64,000 nucleotides of DNA, taken from assembly GCF_002321025.1 (NCBI RefSeq), contig NZ_DCLL01000031.1, positions 1-64,000 of the forward strand, written 5' to 3'. Below the pieces are notes generated by a model. It saw only the letters and a program-made list of their open reading frames with translations, made no database searches and was not told the origin of the DNA. Position 1 is the stretch's first letter. The number at the start of each line of letters is the position of its first letter. Of the stretch, positions 1 to 7,838 are shown one piece after another. The position numbers and the translations under genes are program-made. This stretch comes from Acinetobacter lwoffii (lineage in GTDB: Bacteria; Pseudomonadota; Gammaproteobacteria; Pseudomonadales; Moraxellaceae).

Positions 1-242
1 ATAGCGAATAGTAAAATTTGGTTTGGCGATTTGATTTTACTACTTCGGTATTTTTTTAAGTTAAACGTATCAACACACCCTAAAAACAGAAATTTTATTT
101 TTTTTACTTTTAACTAGGGATCTATTCTTCCGCCATAAGATGCACTTCTAGTTTTTATGTTTCTACTTTAGAGAATTTTACAAAAGATTTTCAGTCTCTT
201 TTTGATTACAATCATAAAAAATATTAAAGATAAGAGCGAATT
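1..242. other. AT-rich leading region without a gene
   Basis: This AT-rich stretch precedes the cold-shock/excalibur gene. I find no open frame with a credible ribosome binding site and no RNA gene. It probably holds the promoter of the downstream gene and the tail of whatever lies left of the window. Confidence 0.6.
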
Positions 243-965
243 ATGTTTCAAGAGGGGAAAATCAAAACCTATAATGAAGATCGTGGTTTTGGTTTTATTC
301 AGATCGAAGGGCAATCCAAAGATTTATTTTTCCATGTCAAAGACTTTCCCAATAAAAATATTCCGCCAAAAATGGGGGAAAAATTAAAGTTTTTGATTGT
401 GGAAGATAATGGAAAGTTTAAGGCAAACCATATTGTTCGCTTGGATATTAAGCAAGAAGTTCCTGTTACACAAAAAAATGATCCACATAGAGATATTGAA
501 ACCAGAGCTTCTCTACGTTATGAAAAGAAAAAATCATCAACTACATCAAAAATAATCACACTATCAGGACTGGTGATTATTGTGATTCTTGCTGGTCTTG
601 TTTATAACAAATATCAAAGCTACCAAATTCAAAAACAGCAAAAGCTGGAAAGACTGATGGTAGAGCAGCAACGAATTGTCGCTGAGCAACGAGCAGCGCA
701 AGGTGATCTACCTATGCAAGGATTATCTGAGCAGGGCAGGAAGAACCTGGAAAATCGCGGCACTGAGTTAAGAAGCCAAAGTAACCCCGTTAATCCGAAA
801 ACTTCAGAAACGGCTGCACCATCTGTATCTCAATTTAAATGCGATGGTCGAGAACACTGTGGTCAGATGGGTTCTTATGAGGAAGCATTATTTTTTATTC
901 GTAACTGTCCGAATACTAAAATGGATGGTGACGGCGATGGGATACCATGTGAAAGTCAGTTTTGA
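243..965 (+). CDS. Cold-shock domain / excalibur domain membrane protein
   Basis: A 240-residue three-part protein. Residues 1-70 form a cold-shock (OB-fold) domain with RNP1-like GFGFIQ and RNP2-like LFFHV motifs, so it probably binds single-stranded nucleic acid. A single transmembrane helix lies near 105-122, followed by a charged Gln/Glu-rich segment. The last 40 residues are an excalibur-type calcium-binding motif with the acidic loop DGDGDGIPCE and conserved cysteines. The topology implied is a cytoplasmic cold-shock domain and a periplasmic excalibur domain. The fusion is known in Acinetobacter-type genomes, but I know of no established role. The start at 243 places the cold-shock fold at the very N-terminus. 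The gene is monocistronic and ends in a hairpin shared with the convergent LysR gene. Confidence 0.85.
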   Translation: MFQEGKIKTYNEDRGFGFIQIEGQSKDLFFHVKDFPNKNIPPKMGEKLKFLIVEDNGKFKANHIVRLDIKQEVPVTQKNDPHRDIETRASLRYEKKKSSTTSKIITLSGLVIIVILAGLVYNKYQSYQIQKQQKLERLMVEQQRIVAEQRAAQGDLPMQGLSEQGRKNLENRGTELRSQSNPVNPKTSETAAPSVSQFKCDGREHCGQMGSYEEALFFIRNCPNTKMDGDGDGIPCESQF

Positions 966-975
966 TGAATCATAA

Positions 976-997
976 AAAAGCACCTTAAGGTGCTTTT
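976..997. terminator. Bidirectional terminator
   Basis: Perfect inverted repeat AAAAGCACCTT/AAGGTGCTTTT between two convergent genes. It carries an A-tract on one side and a T-tract on the other, so it can serve both strands. Confidence 0.85.
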
Positions 998-1003
998 AAT
1001 ATT

Positions 1004-1882
1004 TTAGCTTTCACAAAAATTCATAAAGGCTCTTAGACCTGGACCCTGATATTTCTGGCGATGTACCAGCATAAACAGAGGACGAGTCAGTGACCAGAAT
1101 GGTGTATCTAGAATCACCAGTTGACCTTTTTCACGTAAAGGCTCAATTGCAAGTTTGGAAATACAGGACATGCCAATTCCGCCCGCTACAATTTTTAAAA
1201 TCGCTTCATTATGACCGAGTGTCAGACGGATATTGGCATCTGGCACATCTTTCAAGATGGCATTGTCAAACACCTCACGGGTACCTGAACCTTCTTCACG
1301 CAAAATCCATTCAACAGATTTGAAATCTTCAGCGGTTAGTTCACGGTTCAATTGCGCAAGGGGATGGTCTGGTGCACAGCACACGGCCAGCTCATCATCA
1401 CGCCAATGGATACATTGGAGCTGTGGCAAATGACATGAACCTTCAATTAAGGCAAGATCCAGCTGGAACTGATTCACCGCTTCAATCATTTGACGGGTAT
1501 TACCGACTTGAAGCTGTAAATGTGCTTGCGGCTTGATTTTCAAGAAATCGGCCATCAGGTCAGGAATCAGGTAATCTGAAATCGTCAGGGTTGCACCCAA
1601 ACGTAAATCGATACTTTGAAGCTCACCTTTAGCGACTTGTTCAAAAGATTCACAACGACCTAAAATTTCCAGGGCTTGAGGGAGAAGAAAGCGCCCTAGG
1701 TCATTTAGCTGTAAACGTTTGCCTAGACGGTCAAATAGTGGAGCACCCAGACCATCTTCCAGATCTGCTAAAGCCATACTAGCCGCACTTTGTGTAAGCT
1801 TGACGGCATCGCTAGCCTTCGTTACGGTACCCTCTTGTGCCACTGCTACAAAAACAGCCAATTGGCGTAAAGTCATGCGCAT
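1004..1882 (-). CDS. LysR-family transcriptional regulator (FinR-like)
   Basis: A 292-residue LysR-type regulator of normal family length. The winged helix-turn-helix occupies roughly residues 1-62 (LRQLAVFVAVAQEGTVTKAS, then TQSAASMALADLE). A periplasmic-binding-protein-like effector domain follows from about 90 to 290. It is divergent from the ferredoxin-NADP reductase gene with only about 85 bases between the starts. That arrangement matches finR-fpr in Pseudomonas, where FinR activates fpr under oxidative stress. Assigning it as FinR is inference from position; the family assignment is secure. ATG codons at 1882 and 1876 are both possible starts. Confidence 0.9.
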   Translation of the reverse strand: MRMTLRQLAVFVAVAQEGTVTKASDAVKLTQSAASMALADLEDGLGAPLFDRLGKRLQLNDLGRFLLPQALEILGRCESFEQVAKGELQSIDLRLGATLTISDYLIPDLMADFLKIKPQAHLQLQVGNTRQMIEAVNQFQLDLALIEGSCHLPQLQCIHWRDDELAVCCAPDHPLAQLNRELTAEDFKSVEWILREEGSGTREVFDNAILKDVPDANIRLTLGHNEAILKIVAGGIGMSCISKLAIEPLREKGQLVILDTPFWSLTRPLFMLVHRQKYQGPGLRAFMNFCES

Positions 1883-1967
1883 GAGTAGAGCCTTAACATT
1901 TAAAAAATATTAATAAATTATGTTGCCATGCTACCATGAGCATAGTCTTTCATGCCACGTTGAAATC

Positions 1968-2729
1968 ATGTCAATTGAAAAATTTACCCGAGAAAAAGTT
2001 TTATCTGTACACCGTTGGACCAATACATTATTTAGTTTTACGATGACACGCCCAGCACATTTCAAATTCACGGCAGGGCAGTTTGCGCGTATTGGTTTAC
2101 AAGTGGGGGATGAACTGGTGGTTCGTGCCTATTCGGTAGTGTCATCTCCTTTTGATGAAACTCTGGAGTTTTTCTCGATTGTCGTTCCAGAAGGTAAATT
2201 TACCTCCAATTTACAGCACCTCAAAGTCGGGGATGAGCTGCATCTGGAAAAAATTCCTTATGGTTATCTGACTCTGGCACGTTATCAATTGCCTTTGCCT
2301 AAAGATCTATGGTTACTGGGTACCGGCACAGGGCTGGCACCGTTTATTTGCATGTTGCAAGACTTTGAAACCTGGAGCAAATACGAAAAAATTAATCTGG
2401 TTTATAGTGTACGCACCCGGGCAGAACTCGCTTATGTAGACCGGATTCAAGAAATCGCTGAAACCTTTGGCGAAGGACATACTGGTTTTAAATTTATCCC
2501 GATTATTACCCGTGAGCCTGATGCACCTTTGCACGACCGTTTACCGATTTTGATTGCCAATGGTGAGCTGGAAAAGGCAGCAGGTATCGCGTTTAATCCG
2601 GAAACGACGCATGTCATGCTTTGTGGTAACCCGGAGATGGTCGATGATACTAAAGAGGCCTTAAAAGCCCGTGGCTTGACCATGAACCGTCGTGGTGAAG
2701 GCAATATTGCAGTCGAGAATTATTGGTAA
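1968..2729 (+). CDS. fpr: Ferredoxin--NADP reductase
   Basis: A 253-residue FAD flavoprotein that exchanges electrons between NADPH and ferredoxin or flavodoxin. The FAD-binding signature RAYSVVSSP lies near residue 52, the NADP-binding GTGTGLAPFI near 110, and CGNPEMVDDT near 220. The C-terminus ends VENYW, an aromatic tail typical of bacterial Fpr. I prefer the ATG at 1968 (MSIEKF) to in-frame starts from 1920, because the family N-terminus begins there and the upstream residues look non-coding. The divergent LysR gene probably controls it. Confidence 0.93.
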   Translation: MSIEKFTREKVLSVHRWTNTLFSFTMTRPAHFKFTAGQFARIGLQVGDELVVRAYSVVSSPFDETLEFFSIVVPEGKFTSNLQHLKVGDELHLEKIPYGYLTLARYQLPLPKDLWLLGTGTGLAPFICMLQDFETWSKYEKINLVYSVRTRAELAYVDRIQEIAETFGEGHTGFKFIPIITREPDAPLHDRLPILIANGELEKAAGIAFNPETTHVMLCGNPEMVDDTKEALKARGLTMNRRGEGNIAVENYW

Positions 2730-3149
2730 GGCTGAAGAATTTATGAGCAAAAGCTCCTACTTGAAGGCAATGCGGTTCACTGGAGAGGAGTCGCATGGTG
2801 ATCTAGGGGATAAAGGGTTTTTGAGATATTAACTGTTCGAGATATTGTAGGCCTCGAACGCCTCTCCAAAACAAACTATCTATCCCTGATCTGCAGGCAA
2901 TCGCCGCCTGGAAATAGTTGCGGAACTGCTCAACCTGAGTGTGGACTTGACCCACTTAACGGTGATATTGTGAATAAAAGTACTCAGATTCGAGAGCTTA
3001 AACAGATTTTTAAGATCTAAAATATCCTGCTGAAATACCATAAAAAATCCGATGCCAAACCTGACATCGGATTCCCTAATAAATTCCAAAATGATTCAAA
3101 TGCTTAAGTAAAAAGCATTGCCCATTACGGAGGTTTTTTCGATTCAAGC
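2730..3149. other. Intergenic region, no credible gene
   Basis: About 420 bases between fpr and the oppositely oriented gene ending at 3150. It contains a 7-bp stem hairpin at 2835-2859 with no T-tract and the terminator at 3045-3072. A 69-codon frame on the minus strand has no ribosome binding site and spans the terminator. Scraps on the plus strand could be decayed coding sequence, but I recognise no family. Confidence 0.5.
3045..3072 (-). terminator. Terminator of the unknown gene at 3150-3572
   Basis: Inverted repeat AATCCGATG/CATCGGATT. Read on the minus strand it is followed by a T-run (AAAAAA on the plus strand just left), about 80 bases downstream of the stop codon at 3150. Confidence 0.75.
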
Positions 3150-3572
3150 TTAATGCACAAACATATCCATGGATTCACGGATTTCCTGAATAGCTGTTTC
3201 GACATCGGGGCTGAGCCAGGTCGGTTCAAAGAATCCGGCATAGTGCTCAATACGGTCTGCAGGCACCACCAGGCGAACCGGACAGTCTTCTTCCAATAAT
3301 CGCCACGGAATAATCGGCACTTCATTATCCAACCATGCCGTTACATCTCGAATATCGATAATCATCGCATTGACACAGTCCGGAAAAGGCATCACGGAAA
3401 ATTCTTCGGTACGACGGCGGAAATATTCCAGATCCTGCCAGCGCAGCAGGAAGCTTGGCTTGCTGAATTCAATAATTCCAATCAGATGCTGATCACGGCT
3501 GTAGTGCAGCATGCATTGATGTGTGACGTCAGTATCAAGATCAAGCGATACACTTTGTTGACGATACGCCAT
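3150..3572 (-). CDS. Conserved hypothetical protein, 140 aa
   Basis: A 140-residue soluble acidic protein that I do not recognise as a named family. There is no signal peptide, membrane segment or cysteine cluster. The sequence mixes beta-strand-like stretches (HLIGIIEFSKPSFLLRW, NAMIIDIRD, CPVRLVVPADRI) with a helical C-terminus, suggesting a small alpha/beta fold. Full-length coding character, a sensible ATG and its own downstream terminator support a real gene. It lies divergent from the broken ethanolamine cluster, but nothing ties it to ethanolamine. Confidence 0.7.
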   Translation of the reverse strand: MAYRQQSVSLDLDTDVTHQCMLHYSRDQHLIGIIEFSKPSFLLRWQDLEYFRRRTEEFSVMPFPDCVNAMIIDIRDVTAWLDNEVPIIPWRLLEEDCPVRLVVPADRIEHYAGFFEPTWLSPDVETAIQEIRESMDMFVH

Positions 3573-3721
3573 ATAACTCGGGTGTATAAATGAGAAGGTG
3601 GATAATTATAACGCATTTCATCGCTGAAAGGCAGCGTCTCAACTGTCTTCACTAAAGCCTGCGGAACCGGTATGGCTTATGCATATCTTCAGGGAACAAC
3701 GATAAAAACAACGAGGTTGCT

Positions 3722-5162
3722 ATGTCAGAGTCAAAAAGTGTGATTGATACCAGTGTGACTGAAACAGCAGTACAAGAAGATTATTTTGCCTTGCGCCAGC
3801 TCAAGAAAGGCGCCGTAGGTTGGCTGCTTCTCGTCGGTCTGGGGGGCGCGTATGTGATTTCCGGTGACTTCGCTGGCTGGAATTTTGGTTTGGCACAGGG
3901 GGGGGGGAGGCATGTTTATTGCGACCATTGTGGTGGCATTCATGTATCTGTGTATGTGTCTGGCCATGTCCGAAATGTCGACCATGCTGCCGACTGCAGG
4001 TGGGGGTTACAGTTTTGCTCGTACTGCTTTTGGTCCCTTTGGCGGCTATCTGACCGGGAGTGCCATCCTGATTGAATATGCCATTGCTCCGGCAGCAATT
4101 GCCTGTTTCATTGGTGCCTATTGCGAAGCCTTGTTTGGTATTGGCGGCTGGATCATTTATCTGGTGAGCTATCTGGTTTTTATGGGCTTGCATCTGAAAG
4201 GTGCAGGTGAAGCACTCAAGATCATGTTTGTGATTACCGCAATTGCTGCGGTTGCCTTGATGGTGTTTATCTTTGGCATGTTGCCTCATTTTAATAGTGC
4301 AAACCTGTTTGATATTGCGGTCAGTACGGAAGCGGCGGGTGCAAGCAGTTTCCTGCCATTGGGCTATCTGGGCATCTAGGCAGCAGTGCCTTATGCGATC
4401 TGGTTTTTTCTGGCAGTTGAAGGTGTCCCGCTGGCAGCAGAGGAGGCCAAAGAGCCAGCTAAATCCTTGCCGCGTGGCCTGATTGGTTCCATGCTGATTC
4501 TGGCATTCTTTGCGCTAAGTATTTTGTTACTCGGTCCTGGCGCAGCAGGTGCAGATACGCTGAAAAATTCCGGTGCACCGCTGGTGGATGCCTTGGTGGC
4601 GGTCTATGGTGCCAATACCTGGATGGCAAGTTTCGTGAATTTTGTCGGTCTCGCTGGTCTGATTGCCAGTTTCTTCTCGATTATCTATGCCTATTCCCGT
4701 CAAATTTTTGCGCTCTCACGTGCCGGTTATTTACCGAAAAAATTGTCCTTAACCAACAGCAATCATGCACCTTATTTGGCCATCATTATTCCAGGGATTA
4801 TTGGCTTCCTGTTATCCCTTTCGAGTGAAGGTGATTTGCTGATTCTGATGGCGGTCTTTGGTGCCACTATTTCCTATGTCTTGATGATGATGTCCTACAT
4901 CAAGCTTAAACTGTCTCGACCAAATCTGGCACGTCCGTATAAAGCACCGGGCGGTATTGTGACTGCGTCCATTGCGCTGGTACTTGCTGCGATTGCAGTG
5001 GTTGGAGGCTTTCTGGTCGATCCAAAAGTCTGGTTAATGGCAGCCGCTATTTACGTGGCACTGATTCTCTATTTCCTACTGTATAGCCGTCATCATCTGG
5101 TGGCCGGTACACCGGAAGAAGAATTTGTCCGTATCGAGGCAGCAGAAAAGGAATTGAAATAA
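3722..5162 (+). pseudogene. eat: Ethanolamine permease, broken by a frameshift and a nonsense codon
   Basis: An APC-superfamily permease with multiple membrane helices and strong similarity to ethanolamine permeases, next to eutB and eutC remnants. Reading starts at 3722 and runs in one frame to the ten-G run at 3898-3907. There the frame must shift: the family continues AQGG-W-GGM, and two bases appear to be missing. The second frame runs from there until an in-frame TAG at 4377-4379, where the family has Trp (GYLGI-W-AAVPYAIWFF). The same frame then continues intact to 5162. Two independent lesions make function unlikely; the G-run alone could have been a sequencing error. Reconstructed length is about 480 residues, full for the family. 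Confidence 0.9.
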
Positions 5163-5187
5163 ACCATCTTGCAGGGAGAATACGCTT

Positions 5188-6341
5188 ATGCTGTATCAGA
5201 TCAATGTGGCCAGTCAGCATTATGTCTTTGAGGATTTAAAAACCTTATTGGCCAAGGCTACGCCTGAACGTTCTGGTGATCAGCTGGCAGAGATTGCGGC
5301 CGTGGATGCAACCGAGCGTGTCGCTGCACAAATGTGTCTGGCAGAGGTACTGTTACAGCAGTTTTTGCAAGAAGCAGTGGTTCCTTATGAAGATGATGAA
5401 ATCACCCGCCTGATTCTGGATGAACATGATGCTGATGCCTTTTATCCGATCTCGCATTTTACTGTCGGAGATTTCCGTAACTGGCTGCTGAGTGCAGATG
5501 CCACCACAGAAAAACTTGCTGCTTTAAAAATGGGCCTGATTCCGGAAATGGTGGCGGCAGTGAGCAAGATTATGCGTAATCAGGATCTGATTCTGGTGGC
5601 AAAAAAAAGTCGTGTAGTTACGCGGTTTAGAAATACCATTGGTCTGGAAGGGCATCTTTCCACCCGCTTGCAGCCGAACCACCCGACTGATGATGTGATG
5701 GGAATTTCAGCTTCGATTCTGGATGGGCTGATGTACGGCAATGGTGATGCAGTCATCGGAATCAACCCAGCTACAGATAATCTGCAGAATTTGACTGAGC
5801 TGCTCAAACTACTCGATCACGTTATTCAGGAATATGATATTCCGACTCAATCTTGTGTTTTGACCCATATCACTTCCGGCATTCAGCTCGCCAATAAAAA
5901 TGTTCCGATTGATTTAATGTTTCAGTCTATTGCGGGAACCGAAAAAGCCAATACCGGTTTCGGCATCAATCTGGCGCTGTTACAGGAAGGTTATGAAGCC
6001 GCTCTAAGCCTGCAACGCGGCACCGTGTACCAATGGGCTGTGATATTTGCTACACCAACCATGCCGACGCCGATCAGGACGATATGGATGTATTGCTGAC
6101 CTTGCTTGCCAATGCCGGACTGAATTTTATCATGGGTATTCCGGGTTCAGATGATGTGATGCTGAATTATCAGACGACATCCTTTCATGATGCGCTCTAC
6201 ATCCGGCAGTTACTAGGATTAAAACCGGCTCCTGAATTTGACCACTGGCTGGAGCAGCAGGGAATTTTGGCGCAACAGTCCAATCAGTTGCACTGGCCAA
6301 CCGAGTTGCCGAAGCAATTTTCACGTCTAATCCTGTCTTGA
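5188..6341 (+). pseudogene. eutB: Ethanolamine ammonia-lyase large subunit, internal deletion
   Basis: EutB is the catalytic large subunit of B12-dependent ethanolamine ammonia-lyase, which splits ethanolamine into acetaldehyde and ammonia. The first ~281 residues align with EutB (RLQPNHPTDDV, GDAVIGINPATDN) up to SLQRGTV at about 6027. The next recognisable stretch, PMGCDICYTNHADADQ, begins at 6030 in a different frame and runs to the natural stop at 6341. The roughly 77 residues normally between them, including the YFETGQGSALSA and GFIGPEYLY regions, are absent. This is a deletion of about 230 bases that also shifts the frame, removing core active-site barrel sequence. It is 25 bases downstream of the permease remnant. 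Confidence 0.92.
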
Positions 6342-6350
6342 GGAAGTACT

Positions 6351-7166
6351 ATGAAACTGATTGCCGATGTGAAATTTGAGTCCCAATTACAGGATAACCC
6401 CTAGCAGAAACTGAAAGCTTTTACTGATGCACGGATTGCCTTAGGCCGAACAGGGGGCAGCTTGCCGACTCGACCAAGTCTGGAATTTCAACTGGCGCAT
6501 GCTCAGGCCAAAGATGCGGTACTGAAGCCACTTGATGTCAAAGCCTTAAAATCAAATTTGAGTAAAACCGGACTGCCCGTTCTGGAAATTGAAAGCCAAG
6601 CTGTGGAAAAGGATCTTTATCTGAAGCGTCCTGATCTGGGGCGTGTTCTTTCAGAGCAGTCCAAAACCATGTTGCAGCAATACCGAGCCGAACATCAGCA
6701 ACATTGGGATGTGGTCAGTATTTTAGGAGATGGACTCTCGGCACGTGCCATTGAGGAAAATACGCCACATTTTATTCCGGCTTTAATTGAGGCGTACAAG
6801 CAACAAGGCTGGCAAGTTGCTCCTTTAGTAATTGCCCGTGGCAGTCGTGTGGCACTAGGCGATGAAGTGGCAGAAATTTTACAGGCGAAAATGCTGGTCA
6901 TGCTGATTGGCGAACGGCCGGGTTTGAGCTCACCGGACAGTATGGGAATTTACTACACTTATAATGCTTTTAAAGGTTGTCATGATGCCTTGCGCAACTG
7001 TATTTCCAATGTCCGTCCTGCGGGCTTGGCCTATCCACTTGCCATCCAGCGACTGATGGCATTGATGCATAAATCCTGTGAGTTACAGCTTTCAGGGGTG
7101 CAGTTGAAAGATGAACACCAAACCCCAGTCGACATGCAATATAGCCCGGCCAAACGGCTATTTTAA
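6351..7166 (+). pseudogene. eutC: Ethanolamine ammonia-lyase small subunit, premature stop
   Basis: EutC is the small, B12-binding partner of EutB. The natural start is the ATG at 6351, ten bases after the eutB remnant. After 17 codons an in-frame TAG occurs at 6402-6404, just after DNP, where the family has NPW. The same frame continues with EutC sequence (ARIALGRTGGSLPTRPSLEF) through LEFQLAHAQAKDAV, VARGSRVALGDEV-type residues and GERPGLSSPDSMG to the stop at 7166. Internal re-initiation near 6462 would give 234 residues lacking the N-terminus. With eutB deleted there is nothing for it to assemble with, so I call it a pseudogene. Confidence 0.85.
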
Positions 7167-7304
7167 AGCAGCATCCAGCAGAGAATTCTCATGGATTAGT
7201 GACTTACATCCCGTCACCATCTCACCATGTTTTGTCACAGAAGCCCTATTCACAGCTTGTTATTCTAAAAATCTACTTATGAATAACAAAGAGTGAGGAT
7301 GGTT

Positions 7305-7637
7305 ATGGTCGATGATTTCAATAAAAAGCCACCTTTAAATCATCAGGCAGACGTGACGCAAAAAAAGCGTATCCCTGTTTATATCTTGATTTTGGTCGGT
7401 ATTTTTTTACTCGCACTACTGTTCTATATGTTTGCTGACATGAATCCAGATGCGAATGATGCTCCTGCAGGACATCCAAATCCGAATGTACAGCCTGCTA
7501 CCCCAAATAATTCAACTCCAGTCGGTGAGCCTACACAAGGCACCGCCACCATGAATGATGCAACGGAAGCCACAGCAACCGTAGGTGATAGCACAGAAGC
7601 AACAGCAACTGCGACTGATGGACAGGCGACTCAATAG
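7305..7637 (+). CDS. Small single-pass membrane protein with a Thr/Ala-rich tail
   Basis: A 110-residue protein with a short basic cytoplasmic N-terminus, one hydrophobic helix at about 23-44 (IPVYILILVGIFLLALLF) and a long low-complexity outer tail rich in Pro, Asn, Thr and Ala. The tail has an imperfect tandem repeat built on TEATAT. I chose ATG 7305 because GAGGA at 7295-7299 sits five bases upstream; GTG 7293 and ATG 7299 are alternatives. No known function. A hairpin terminator follows. Confidence 0.65.
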   Translation: MVDDFNKKPPLNHQADVTQKKRIPVYILILVGIFLLALLFYMFADMNPDANDAPAGHPNPNVQPATPNNSTPVGEPTQGTATMNDATEATATVGDSTEATATATDGQATQ

Positions 7638-7650
7638 GTGAAAATACCTG

Positions 7651-7681
7651 AAAAGCTCTAGTGAACCACTGGGGCTTTTTT
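7651..7681 (+). terminator. Terminator after the Thr/Ala-rich membrane protein
   Basis: Imperfect hairpin AAAAGCTCTAGTG paired with CACTGGGGCTTTT, ending in a run of six T. It lies 13 bases after the stop codon. Confidence 0.8.
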
Positions 7682-7838
7682 GCAATGGATGGTGATGTTT
7701 TAAGGTAGTGCCATCTACCTGGCTTGAGTCCGAAAACATCAAATCTAATATGAATTCGGAAGAAGAAGGGGCTGATTGTTTCAGGGAGATGCCCCCGATT
7801 TCAGATAAATAGCTTAATAACAAAGAGGGTAGAACAAC

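Noticed and set aside
2880..3089. 69-codon minus-strand frame in the fpr downstream region
   Set aside because: No SD, unusual composition, and it runs through the terminator of the neighbouring gene.
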